Origin: Umbilicaria muhlenbergii
Taxonomy: Eukaryota > Ascomycota > Lecanoromycetes > Umbilicariales > Umbilicariaceae
Assembly (NCBI GenBank): GCA_000611775.1
Contig: KK106985.1
Location: forward strand, 725,982 to 789,981
Length of the DNA: 64,000 bases
Direction of reading: 5' to 3'
Part shown: positions 12,001 through 23,103 of the stretch, one piece after another
How the letters are laid out: the number at the start of each line of letters is the position of its first letter
How positions within the stretch are numbered: the first letter of the stretch is position 1
Translations under genes and position numbers: made by a program
Notes under the pieces: model-generated
The model's database searches: none
The model's input: only the letters and a program-made list of their open reading frames with translations
What the model was told of the DNA's origin: nothing

Positions 12001-13607
12001 ATGGCTTTTCTCCATGAGACAAAGTTGCCCCCAGCAGTATTGACCGAGCATTCTGCCATGTCACCACCACCGCGACCATCCCCAACACGTGCGCGATCAA
12101 CATCACATGCTACCGCAGTGCGGAGCTTGAAGAGGCTGTCACTCAGCTTCCCTGCGCAACCCGAACCAGAACAGGGTCAGAAAACGCATACTAGCTCGTC
12201 CTTGTCATCAAGCGCATTCCTCTTGTCCTCCACTCCTATCTCGTCCAGTGAAAGAACAGCTGTGCCAACGGAACCAAACACCTTCCTTACCGCGTTAGCC
12301 ACACAAGAGAGGCGGGTTCTGGAGTTAAAGGAAGAACTCCAAAGAGCCGAGATGGATCTTGACAAGCTCAAGAAGCAATGGGCTTTGCATGAAGCAACCA
12401 GGAAGAGGGACGAGATCCGGAACATAGGGCGGCTTAAACCCCTCAAGGGCGCACTGGACAGGCCACCCCTTTTCGAGTCCCACAGGGAGTTGATTGGCAA
12501 GAGCAAGGAGCTCGAGAGACGAAAGGCTATGTATGCCGGGACAAGGCAGCCACAACGCAAGTTCTTCTCCGGCTCACGACATACGAGAGCTCTGTCGCTC
12601 TTGGCGCCAAATACATCTACATATGGTCGAGGATCTTGCGCAGGGGAGGCGTTGCGGCCGGGTAACCTAGGAAGCATAGACCCAAAGCTTGGAAGGTCAT
12701 CGACCGTCCCGGACTCGATGGGCTCCACGGCTGCTCCAGCCAACGGGTCCGCTCGTGCATCTATGCCCATTGGCGTAGGGCCTCCAAAAGACGCGATCTT
12801 GCAAACTGGGAAGCAGATCGTCGGTGATTTCAAGGACGGCCTCTGGACATTCATTGAGGACTTGAGACAAGCAACAGTTGGAGACGAAGCTGTCCATGGA
12901 GCCCTCCATGGTGCGGAAGACAGAGCTTCATCCTCGTCCACGAACCGGAGGACCGCACGGAAGCCAACCGCTCAAGTAGGAGTGCATCTTAGAATCATGC
13001 GTTCACCTAAACGACGCAACGTGACAGTCGATGTCGGGTCAGCTTACACAAAAGATACAAGACAGGGTGGCGACCCTTCCTTCACGGAGTTGGATAGTGG
13101 TCACTGGGAGCGTAGTGGCGTCAAATCCATGCCTACCGCAACCTATGCTATAAAATCAAGAGATGAGAACAATGATAATACCAGCATTGATGATGATGGT
13201 TGGGAGAACTGCGACTCACCTACGGCAAGAAGCGTCTCAACATATGGATGGAGCGACGGTACATGGGCATCAGGACAGGTAGATCCATCATCGACAGTTA
13301 GTAGTAGCCCCCCAACGAGCACGAGGTACGTGGCGTTCGGATATACGTGGGACTTCAACGACTGATTTTCTCTTGCAGCTCTACCCATTCAACGCCTCGC
13401 GCCGTCAGATCCTCCCTGTCTCCGAGCAAACTGGATGAAATACCTTGGCCTGCTTTGACTAAGCTTTCGTCAGGGAATCTTCGAAAGACTGCGTCGATAC
13501 TTATGAGCGAATGGGAAAAGAGTCTCACGTCACCAGCTTGCGAAGGGTCTCGAGATCTCATCGGCTCGAGGGCGTCACCGCCACTCAAGGTGCAACGCGT
13601 GGACTGA
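12001..13607 (+). CDS. DUF4048-like fungal protein of unknown function
   Basis: I recognise the layout of a Pezizomycotina-specific family (DUF4048 as I recall it) without known function. Exons 12001-13325 and 13379-13607 give 517 aa. The N-terminus is Ser/Pro/Arg-rich, with SLKRLSLSFPAQ. A predicted coiled coil follows (LATQERRVLELKEELQRAEM and DLDKLKKQWALHE), then basic RNIGRLKPL and a disordered acidic/Ser-rich C-terminal half. The second exon was joined by a GTACGT...TTGCAG intron of 53 nt, which continues the frame into STHSTPRAVRSSLSPSK and LRKTASILMSEWEKS. An alternative in-frame ATG at 11857 exists; I prefer 12001 because the extra residues look like untranslated leader. Cytosolic scaffold or cytoskeleton-linked roles are guesses only. 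Confidence 0.75.
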
Positions 13608-13998
13608 GATTTCTAGGACATTTTATGATAACATGCGTGCCATGTATGGGGCCATTTATGTAGAGACTGCGTCATTGTAATACAAGACCGACTGTATTCT
13701 CGGATTTTGCGGCGGTGTGTACAGATCTTCGTTATCCATCACGTGTGAAATGACGGCCCCGACCTCTAGCATCGTGTACCGAGGACAGGCAACTTCTCAG
13801 TAATCTGCTGGTAGGTTTGCTACGATCGAGGAGGTGACTGTGCAGTAGAAACAAGGTGTACTTCACTTTGTACGTCAAGTGCGGCAGGCGGCAACACCCT
13901 GGTCGTTCGCTTCTAGTCGCAGAGTTTCGTGACCACAAGTTCTTATCGTACCTGTCTCACCATCCTGCCATGCTGAAATCTGACCCGTCACTTGCGCA
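13608..13998. other. Short intergenic region upstream of TIM22
   Basis: 391 bases between two genes on the same strand. The minus-strand open frames here are not supported by any motif. Nothing else seen. Confidence 0.5.
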
Positions 13999-14760
13999 AT
14001 GAGCTTTCCTGGGATGCCCGGTGGGGTAATGGGTGGCGGAGGAGGAGGAGGAGGAGGAGGAGGAGGGGGCGATGCGGCGGGCATGAGTAGTCAAGAGCAG
14101 GTGATGGTCAAGACTGTTCGCCGCCCACACCACCCCTGTGTAACTGCAGCTTGATCGAAAGGACGCTGACGGATGTCATGAGCAGATGCAAGCAGCCATG
14201 GAGAGCTGTCTGGCCAAGACCGTCATTGCTGGGGGTATGGGGTTTGCAATGGGTGGCGCGTTTGGCCTCTTCATGTCGAGTGTAGGCTTCTCACCTCTTA
14301 CAACCCACCGGTCGTGCGCCCACTGGCGTCATTGGTGCTGACCTTTGATCTCAGATGAGCTATGACACGCCGCTCACTCCTCAAGGTCAAGAAATTGCAA
14401 AACTGCCCGTTCGGGAGCAGATACGGAGAGGCTTCAAAGATATGGGCTCGAGGTCGTACAGTTCGGCGAAAAATTTCGCGCTGATAGGGGCTATATTCTC
14501 GGGGACGGAGTGCTGTATAGAAGGGGTATGAAATTGATGAAACCGGTTATACGACGTAACGATGGAATGAGGGCTGACGTGTCTCCATGGGATAGTATCG
14601 CGCGAAGAACGATCTCACCAACGGCATAGCCGCAGGATGCATCACCGGAGGTATACTCGGAGCAAAAGCCGGGCCGCAAGCCGCCGCAGTCGGATGCGTG
14701 GGTTTTGCAGCTTTCAGTGCGGCGATTGACTCTTATATGAGGATGCCGTCGGATGGTTAA
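13999..14760 (+). CDS. TIM22: Tim22, carrier translocase subunit of the mitochondrial inner membrane
   Basis: Channel-forming subunit of the TIM22 complex, which inserts carrier proteins into the inner membrane. Exons 13999-14115, 14186-14281, 14355-14525 and 14596-14760 give 182 aa, a normal length. The N-terminus [12 protein letters not shown] runs into twelve consecutive glycines encoded by a (GGA)n tract. Conserved parts are [71 protein letters not shown] and [16 protein letters not shown], covering the four membrane segments and the conserved cysteines. The first donor was placed after VMVKT; an upstream GT directly after EQ is also in frame and would shorten the protein by five residues. 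Confidence 0.95.
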
Positions 14761-15208
14761 AGAGGGTAATAAGGAGCATTGGGCGGTGTTGGGGCAAATG
14801 TATCGGCATATCTCTTCTCTATCACCTTTTCAGCGCAACGCAGCATAAGCGAAACAGACCTTCTCGCCAGCATTTGGTCGGCATACCTGGAGTATTCGTA
14901 AGGAGAAACCTAGTGTTCCTAGAGGGTATGACACATGAGCTTCGCTCCTTTATGCCATTTTCTTGACGCTGTAATTGTTTACATAAAGCATCCCGATTGG
15001 ACTCCTTGACTGTATGCATTCCTGGTCTCTCGTTACACACTGCATATACCTCGGTGTTTCTGCCATGGTATTTTCAGTTGCTGACCCGAGCCTTCTATGT
15101 TGAGACGGTGTGGCTAGGTAGGTCTGACAGTTTACTTGTTTCGAGAGGCACGTGCCTGCGCCTCCACGCTAGATAACCCTATAACTTGCGGACAAGCGCC
15201 GGGAAAAT

Positions 15209-15287
15209 CTTCATCTTCACCTTCACCTTCACCTTCACCTTCATCCTCACCCTCACCCTTCATTTTCACTTTCCCTTTCACCTTCAC
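15209..15287. repeat. Degenerate (CTTCAC)n / (CTTCAT)n microsatellite
   Basis: About 80 bases of tandem hexamers, cleanest at the 5' end and decaying into pyrimidine-rich sequence. The tract lies 170-250 bases upstream of the CFEM start and could act as a nucleosome-free pyrimidine tract, but this is inference. Confidence 0.8.
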
Positions 15288-15367
15288 GTTGTCTCGACCG
15301 TCCAGAATTAGGCAGCATTACCTTAGCCAACGGTGCAAAAGAGCTGTCCGTCAATTCAGCGGCGTCA

Positions 15368-15376
15368 TATATATAT
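15368..15376 (+). promoter_or_regulatory. TATA-like element of the CFEM gene
   Basis: TATATATAT lies 84 bases upstream of the chosen ATG, a plausible TATA position with a short leader. It is one of the few clear TATA-like sites in the window. Confidence 0.4.
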
Positions 15377-15459
15377 GTCATAGGCTTGTTACAACCTTAG
15401 CCATCAGCTCGACTAAACTGTCCTCAGAGATTCCTTCTTTTCTCCGCAACCTTGCTACG

Positions 15460-16314
15460 ATGACTCCCTTTACACCCTGGTCTCTCGTTACCCTTCTATC
15501 ACTCCTCAGCCCATGGGTGAATGCACAGAGCTACGATTTTACCGGCATCGTTACAGCTGCTGCATACATTCCACCATCGGTCACGACAAATGGCAGTGTC
15601 CCAGCTGTGACAGCATCGTCCACGTCAGCTCCGCTCGCGGGGTTGGCATTGGGGGCCTTACCTAGCTGCGCAGTAAGTCCAAAACCAATGTGGTGCGAAA
15701 AGCCCTTCTCGGTGCTTATGGACGGATGCGTGCTCCAGATTGGCTGCTTCGAGGCCGCTCTACTCAATGATGGCTGCCTTTCGGCCGACATAGCTTGCCA
15801 ATGCTCAAAAGCTGTCGGGTTAGTGGCCGCGGTCGAGCCTTGTATTGCACAGAATTGTTCGGCGCCAAACGCCCAAGGTAAGTTTCGCTCTCGGGCTCTG
15901 TGCGTTGTTGCAGTTCTTCACGCCGGACGAACCTGATGGACCTTAGCTTTCGGGAGTGCTATCCTACAAATCTGTGCAAACGTCGCGACCGCTCCCGCAA
16001 ACCTGACCGATATCATATCCAGCGAGCTGGCAACAGCAACAGCAAGCGCAACATCAACTTCCCAGGCCACCCTGGGTGAGACATTTTCCGGCTACGCTGC
16101 CCTTACTACAAGCGCGAGTGCGGTATCTTCGCCAACTCCGTCCGTTGCTGCTTACAGCACTACACCACTCAGCAATCAGAGCTCGTCAACATCTCTCCCA
16201 GCAGTATTCACTGGCGGAGCGTCTGCGGGACGCACGTTTGCATCTTCCGGCTTGCCAGCTACAGCGTTCTTGCTGGCTCTAACAGTTATTGCATTGACGG
16301 TAACGTTTCCTTGA
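15460..16314 (+). CDS. CFEM-domain GPI-anchored cell-surface protein
   Basis: Secreted, cysteine-rich surface protein. Known CFEM proteins bind haem or act in adhesion and host contact. Exons 15460-15877 and 15947-16314 give 261 aa. The signal peptide is clear (hydrophobic SLVTLLSLLSPWVNA, cleavage near AQS). The CFEM region has ten cysteines, including SCAVSPKPMWCEKP, DGCLSADIACQCSKAVG, VEPCIAQNC and ILQICANV; the aspartate of SADIAC is in place. A Ser/Thr/Ala-rich stalk follows, then a C-terminal hydrophobic tail (ATAFLLALTVIALTVTF) typical of a GPI signal. The intron falls inside the CFEM domain. Start chosen at the ATG directly before the signal peptide. Convergent with sulfite oxidase. 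Confidence 0.88.
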
Positions 16315-16843
16315 AACCGGCGTTCAAGGCTACACAATCTCTGGCTATCGAATGGGACCATATGCTACATTTCATCAAAAAGTATCGTCGTCTGTGGATA
16401 CCGTCTGTGGATGTACTTTGGGATCTGATAGCAGTAGATTCACCTTTGTAGAGTGGCACTGGGTCGTGTCAACAAAACATCGCTATAGAAGTTCTGAGAC
16501 TTGTACATTAGACTACTAGCTGATAATGGCTGCAAACTCTTACTCTAGCCAAACAAGATCCTGCAGTGTGGAGAATAGGATGTGGTTCGTTGTAGTCTTC
16601 CTGCTGTGCCCGCCCTAGGATAACCCAGGGGTCCAGAACGGTTCCTTTAGAAGCTGGTTGGATTGTTTGTAGCCGTCACTGGCTATTGGCTGCTCAGAAG
16701 ATGTAGCGCCTGGCAACGTGAAGAATTTGGAATATGGGTATATAAGTTAGCTAGCAAAGGATGAAAAGTGAAACCCAAGGTGATAAGACGCTTGTGTCGA
16801 TTTCCCCAGAGTCTGCCAACTGGTATGGGAGAGAGCACCCGTC
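16315..16843. other. Convergent intergenic region
   Basis: 529 bases between the stops of the CFEM gene and sulfite oxidase. Only 3' untranslated sequence is expected here. Nothing else seen. Confidence 0.5.
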
Positions 16844-18053
16844 CTACGCCAGTGTAATATCCCTCGATTCGCCATAGCCATTGTAGCACACGCCCCTAAG
16901 GTTCCACTGCGGTTGAGCACACTGGGTCTGGCCCGCCACATCCGTTGCCCGACTGAAAATCCGTCTCCCTCCACCCTTTTCGAGCTTCACGGTGGCTTTC
17001 CATAGAACCCAAGCCCATTTGCTTCGACCCTCCAATCCGTCCACAATCTCCGCATCCATCCATGTTTGACCGTCATCGACCGAGACCTCAACCTTGGCTA
17101 CCGGACCTCCATCGCCGGATGGCAGTGCGTATCCCTTGATCTCGAGGGTCCCATCGGGTGACAGCTTCGCCGTCTCACCACCTTGAGGTACTGCAATGAC
17201 CGAGTTCACGGGCATTTCTTGAATGGCCGGCGTGACATCCCAGTACTTGCTGGCTGATTCCTTGTCGACAGCATCTGGAGGTAGGACCTTGTAGTCGTGT
17301 GTCTGGTAGAAGTTCTTTGACTCTTCAAGTTGGACGGTGATCCGATCGAGCCATTTCACCGAGCGAGCACCGGCAATACCTGGGACGACGATACGCACTG
17401 GGTAGCCGTTGTTGACGGGTAAAGCCTTACCGTTCATCTAAAAATAGTTGAGCCTGGGATAGTTTGCTCCGATAATTGAAGAAATCCTACCTCCAAAGCC
17501 AGGACCACATCCGCATCGTCTCTGAGAGCTCGCTCCAACTCGATGCTACCGCCATACCACATATCCTCCTGGCACTCGGTCTGAAAGCTCGCGAATGCCA
17601 CGTGTCCTTTCTTGCCGTCCGGTATCTTCGGACCGGCCTTCTCCAGAACGTCCTTCAACTTGGGCCCTCTCCATTTGCAGTTCATGACCGCTCCATCGCC
17701 CCAATCAATGCCGTCCACCTCCTTCAGGAGCGTACGCATAGTGTGGCGCCGGTTGCCAGCGCATTGCAGGCAGCACACAATATCATGTTGTTTGAATTCG
17801 TTCTTCAGTTGCGCGATGGAGAGCTCGAGCTTGTTCTCAACAGCGCCGTCCACGTGGACGATGTGACTGTCAGCATCTAGATGGGGAATGGGTCCATGAT
17901 TCCTGTCGTAGGCTCCCTTCTCAGTGTAGAAGCTGAATTACGTTAGTGAACGGCCAGAGTATATTTCGACATGTCGAAGAAGTACCTGGAGATTAGCTCG
18001 TCTACCGGGGGCTCTCGATTCAAAGGTTCCTCGACGGAATAATCGAATTTCAT
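16844..18053 (-). CDS. Molybdenum-cofactor sulfite oxidase
   Basis: Oxidises sulfite to sulfate with the molybdenum cofactor. Exons on the minus strand: 17986-18053, 17491-17932 and 16844-17437, giving 367 aa. The N-terminus starts MKFDYSVEEPLNREPPVDEL and FYTEKGAYDRNHGPIPHL. The Mo-binding domain has CCLQCAGNRRHTM with the ligand cysteine, and DMWYGGSIELERA. The C-terminal dimerisation domain has NNGYPVRIVVPGIAGARSVK and VEVSVDDGQTWMDAEI. There is no cytochrome b5 domain, so this is the short form seen in many fungi and plants. No targeting peptide is obvious; the C-terminus GESRDITLA is not a clear PTS1. Location is therefore open. Confidence 0.94.
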
Positions 18054-19477
18054 GGTATGGTTCCGACAAGACAAGTCGGCTGGGTGAAAAGGTACGAACA
18101 GACGTCAGGGTTTACAGAAGCAGTCGAGTTGGACAAGTGACATGTATGACGACTTGCCGGTCGTACAAGTACATGCGTGGGTGCACGATACAGTTGCCGC
18201 TGCAGCAAGTCAAACATCTACTGGAAATGGAAAGTGCCACCGACCCTGGCTTGCGTGGCAGCCAGTAGAGTCCCTTATGGCAATTGCACGGGTGAGCAGG
18301 TGAGCAGGAAAGCGGGGTGAGATGTTCTTCGTAGACCTCCAGTAAGCCAAGCAGATGGATGGAGGAGTCAGCGCTCTACGGAGTACCGTAAGAAAACAAA
18401 GGAGGAGCTGTTGGGACCACACACGGCCAGTTGAACGTCACCTTGCACAACTGAGCTACCCAGGCAAAAGGCAATCGCGGCCAGTGCGAGGAAACTTCTT
18501 AATGCAACAGATAACATTCAACCCGAGTCAAACCCAACTGGGCGCCCAACACCGTATGGAGTCCCTTACTCAGCACATCAGATGAGACGGGATCCTCCAC
18601 ACGTTAGCCTTCGGGCGGTCCCAGCAAAAAGGTGTGGCGCTGCAGAGAGGAGCCTAACGTGCGAGAGAAATCACAAGACCCCCGATAGCCCGCTGAGGCT
18701 TGGGTCCCTTCGATGAGACAGCCACGCTAAGTGTAAGTACAGTTCTGAACCCTTCAAAGTATCTTGGTAAGCGCCTTCATGCTTGTTGTATCCTCATGTT
18801 TAAAACAGTCATTTATCTTAGTGTAACTGTCTTCTAGAAGGGACCAAGACTTGAGACTGGCTCGACTGCACCAAGAGAGGAAAGCCAGCGAGGCATGCCA
18901 CACCATTCGCTACCACACGCCGCAAGCCTCCTCAGCCCCACACTGCCACGCGCCCCTACTGTTCCCATTCTTCATTACGTAGTTACTCGTGGCAGCCATC
19001 GATGTGCCACGAGCCAATGAGAGGAGATCAACCCTTCACGAACAGCCTTTACACTTTCACCCTGGCCTCGTGTGCTGCCCTTGTCCCACTACTCGAGCCG
19101 TACTTGCAACGCCTCCCCAGTCTATCATGATCGTCGTCATTGTCGACGCAAATCATAAAATCGCTTTACCTCTCCTCACTCGACTGCCCCATGATGTTGC
19201 CCATCCTGAACTTCTCACCTACCTCTACGCCTCCCCTCTATAATAACAAACTACTTTAGCTCGATGCCCTTCCCGACTGTCTGACTAGAGCGCATTCCAT
19301 CGGGGCACCTCAAGACCTTACCCTCCCTCTGGAGGCACAGTTCAGCCATGCATACCAACGGTCCTCACACCGCATAAATGTTCAGTGTCATTAGATAGTG
19401 AACGCTGAGGGCCTGGCGGCAGCCCGTATCGGAGAAATACTAGACGCTACCCTACACCACACGGGTTTCCAGACGCA
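18054..19477. other. Divergent intergenic region, sulfite oxidase / DUF3292-like gene
   Basis: 1.42 kb between divergent starts. It contains one copy of the 29-bp dispersed repeat (18463-18491). Pyrimidine-rich leader sequence precedes the start at 19478. The frame at 18989-19243 has no supporting motif. Confidence 0.5.
18463..18491 (+). repeat. 29-bp dispersed repeat, copy 1
   Basis: Exact match over 29 bases to 32763-32791, same orientation. It begins GGCAAAAGGCAATCGCGGCC. Flanking sequence is unrelated. It lies 410 bases upstream of the sulfite oxidase start; copy 2 lies 486 bases upstream of the MFS transporter start. Confidence 0.85.
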
Positions 19478-21834
19478 ATGGATAGGAACGCATTCGCTGC
19501 GCCCGAACGCACTAGTCTTTTTGCGACTTTGTCGTCCTCGGACACTCCGAGAACATCATATAGTGACGATCATAGTACCAAAAAGCCGGAGACAGTGCAA
19601 GAGCATGCGGATTCAGATGATGGAAGTATCGCTAAGATGCGCGGGCCCACGAAGAGAGAAAAGCTTCGAGGCCTGACGAGGAAGACAAAAGCAAAGACCA
19701 AGAAGTTGCTGCATATTCATGGTGAAGGATCTACGGAAGGCGAGTTTGATGAGGATGCTCACGGGGTACTCGACAACCTCGAAGCCGACCCAGCATTCAA
19801 TCCGGGCAAGTTGGTCAAAGAGAAGCCCTTCACTGCCCGAGGAGCTGCAGAAAAGACGACGGATAAACTGCATTCCATTGCCTCCACGGTCGCCCACCCG
19901 ACAAAAAAGCTTAGGAACAAGGCTCTAAGGACCACCGCCGATCAGTTGGCAAAGGCAGAGCGTCCCTTTCTCTCCCAGAATGCAAATCGTGAATTACTCG
20001 AAGCCTACGACGAACTTCGTCGTGCACAAACCCTTAGCGCCGTTGGCCATGGCATCTCCGAGGAGGAGCGGATTGTGTTGGAAGAAGATAGCAGGCAAAA
20101 GGTCGAAGAAATAGAGAAACATCGAGAGAGTCTGGCCGTTGCATATACAACTACTAGGCATGTACATAGAGTGCGCGTGGTCCCAAAAGAGCATATGAAG
20201 TTTCCTGAGAGGAAGGCCTTCGTCGAACGAGATGGCAACGGAAACATCGTACGCTACTTGTGGTTGCTATGGTTAGGCAACGTAAGTCTTCTGATCTCGC
20301 AAGAGTAAGAGCGCAGTTGGGCTGCTGATGCATGGTCTTTTGCGCAGATGCTTCTTTATTACACCCAGGACTTTAGCGCTCAATACGTTGACGACTTCAA
20401 CGAGCTTCCCTTCGATGTCGATAGTCTTAGGCATCATGTTGAACGGCTCGTGGTGGCAAGCAAGCCTTGGCAAGCGTGGTGTATGGATATTCGCTCAGTT
20501 TACCGATGGGAGAGTCCCCAGAAGACTGGCAAGTGGCTCTCAATTTATCTCCTGCTGTGGTATACCGAACACCTTATAGGCTTTGTTGTGAGCTCCCACC
20601 CTGTCTTGTCAACAGCACCAGTCTAACAGTGAACTAGTATGGATATGTCATTTACATCGTGCTCAAGAACCGGTATTTTCCAAGACCGTTGGAAAAGCTC
20701 CGCGAATCAGTTGAGCGATCACTTGAGGGCGAGGGTACCCCCTTTGATTTTGGGGAGCTTATCGACAAACATGGCCGCGCCCACTGGCTTGAGCCACTTA
20801 TTGAAGAACTCGGACCTTTCGTCCAGCTTCAGCTAAGCGACATGGCCAATCTGCTTGAGGTCTTTCACAAGTTAGTGGAGATGACTTTACAACATCGAGA
20901 TCCTTACTAACAGTTTCCGACAGTTTTCATGCCTGGAAATCGCCTCAAGCGACCGCTAACTCTTTGTTTTTCTTCGCTGCCTGTCTCCTCATCACAATTT
21001 TAGCGAACACCACCTTTTGTATGAAGGTGTTTTGGTTCATTGCTGGTCTGGGCTTCTTTATCAGTTGGCCAATCTCCAGTCATTACCCCAAATATAGATA
21101 TTTGGTTTCCCCGTTCAAGTGGGTATTGTGGGACATTCCCACAGATGGTACGCATGCTTTGTCGCTACCCTGCGCCTGCTAACGATTGCGTAGCCGAATG
21201 GTCTTTTCAGTACTTGCGGCGCAAAGCTCAGGTTAGCCGCGAGCAGATGATCATGCGTAAAGTGGAGCAAGCTTACGCCGCCGAGTTACTCCATCCTGCC
21301 CCAGCGTTCTATACTGGCCATCTGTCTTTACCTGTGGTCGGCTCGGAACATGGTGGAGATGAGGAGGAAGAAGAAGAAGAAGAAGAAGAAGAAGAGGAAG
21401 AGGATGACTGGCACAGCATCAGCTCTTCCGCTAGCATTCTTGAAGAAAGTGACATCTTCGCTTTTCGCGCTCTATGTGATGGTGTGGTGGGCCGATTGAT
21501 TGTCTACTCATCAGGGATACGTTTTGTTCGGAGCCTGGTGAAAAAGGAGATATGGAAACATAATTTCCTCGAATTGGCCGAGATGAGGAAATTGGAGGGA
21601 GGCACCAAGTCGAAGTTGAAGCTGATGCCCTTTGAACAATTGGAGTTCAAACTCACGGATGGAAGGATCTTGCACCTGGAGGCGATGAAAAATCGAGACG
21701 AGGCGTTCAACACGATCATTGGGTTTTCAGGAATACAATGGCAGGCGTTGCAAGCTGGCCCTGGAAGGGGAGGCATGGGCAGTAAGAGCGGCAAGGAAAG
21801 CACTTGGGGAGTCAGTCTTCCTGGGTCGAAATGA
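19478..21834 (+). CDS. Membrane protein with C-terminal GRAM domain (DUF3292-like)
   Basis: Function unknown; it resembles the fungal family I recall as DUF3292. Exons 19478-20281, 20348-20587, 20638-20870, 20924-21147 and 21194-21834 give 713 aa. Order of parts: basic Lys-rich N-terminus (KREKLRGLTRKTKAKTKKLL), a helical segment, then membrane-associated stretches YLWLLWLGNMLLYY, LSIYLLLWYTEHLIGFV-YGY, SLFFFAACLLITILANT and VFWFIAGLGFFISWPI. A run of 14 glutamates encoded by a (GAA)n tract lies near residue 557. The C-terminal GRAM-like domain (about 583-690) has FRALCDGVVGRLIVYSSGI and EMKNRDEAF-like residues. GRAM domains bind lipids, so a membrane-contact role is possible, as inference. 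Convergent with the F-box gene. Confidence 0.83.
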
Positions 21835-23103
21835 TACCTGTGCAGGTTTAGTCACGCCCGTTTAAGGAACGTCTGATAATCACAGAAATGGTTCCGGGTG
21901 GCCGCGGAGCACACCATGCAGTCAATGGTCAGCAAGAGCCTCGCCATAGGTCACCATAGAGACTACAAATCCTTGAACTGTCTCGCAGGCATCAGACGTG
22001 AGGCACTCATATTTCGAGAAGCTTACAGCCAAGGCCACAGGCTCCCTTACTGGTTGCCATTGAACCTTGCAGTGACTTTGGAGTAGCCCTCGGATGCAAT
22101 GTCGTTTTCACGATCTTGTGGGAGTATTACATACTGTGTCCATGGCTTGTCACTGATATTGCTTCCCCAGGCACAACGTAATCTAGCCTCGAGGCTGGGT
22201 CAGGCTTTGCTACGACACTAACGCATTCATATCCTTGCCGTCCAGAGTAGCATGGAGGTAGACAATGAACTGGAAATACCTGTATCTTGGTCTTTGGACG
22301 GCGGTACTGCAGGGACGGGAAGCCATGGCGGCCTTTGTAGAAATAACGAGCTTCGGCGCTTGTTCGAGAGGGAGGTCGAGGGCTCTGGCTGAGGTACAGA
22401 GATGGAGGCCTGCGTGTCTCGTTCGCTGCCACACCTACCCTGCCTTACCAACGTGCTACCTTCCGCTACCATCGTACCAGAAGCGTTCGCCAATTCCTTT
22501 TGTTATTATGCTATCCTCTTTTCACATACTCGACAAACTTGCTCACAGCTCGTACATCATCTATCAAGTGTCTTCGATTCTGAAGACCATAGACAGGACT
22601 GGAATTGGCAGCGTCGTCATCACTAGGAGGGTACATTCACATTTCCAAAGCCGGCAAGGCCAAAAGATCATAAGACTACCTTATATAACGTGTATCAAGA
22701 CCCTGAGTCCCTAACCCTTTGTGCAAGGTTAAGTGGAGTCTGATTCCAAATCTTTATCGCAAGCTCAGAGCAGAACTTCCAACGATGAGGGATCTATTAA
22801 GAAATGTGATACTCTTAGCGAAATGTAGAAGCAACCTCAAAGTGGACAAACTCAAGCTTCTAAACCATTATGCCCTTCAATGTCTCACCGGAAGAGAGCG
22901 CATAAATCCTGTATCGCTCCGTGGACGGTTCATTCATCCATGGTGCCAGACCCTCCGACGCGCCAGATACGGATAATGAAAAACCAGTTGCCTGCTTGCT
23001 ACCTCAGGGTATATTGGGCCGAGCAGATGCACGACCGAGACACGTACGCCTTTCGTAGTTCCCTCCCCACATTACCAGAGCAATTCGCAACGACCCAGCC
23101 CAC
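21835..23103. other. Convergent intergenic region
   Basis: 1.27 kb between two stops. Several open frames of 60-150 codons exist on both strands, but none has recognisable motifs or plausible exon structure. I see no gene and no clear repeat. Confidence 0.5.

Larger units (their letters stand above)
14761..15459. other. Intergenic region upstream of the CFEM gene
   Basis: 699 bases. It holds a CTTCAC-type microsatellite and a TATA-like stretch, both listed separately. The open frame that runs from 15136 through these repeats into the CFEM protein has no ATG-supported signal peptide and is taken as leader. Confidence 0.55.

Noticed and set aside
12177-12941. Antisense open frame of 254 codons over the DUF4048-like gene
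   Set aside because: No motif; the plus-strand frame has a coiled coil and a well-placed intron.
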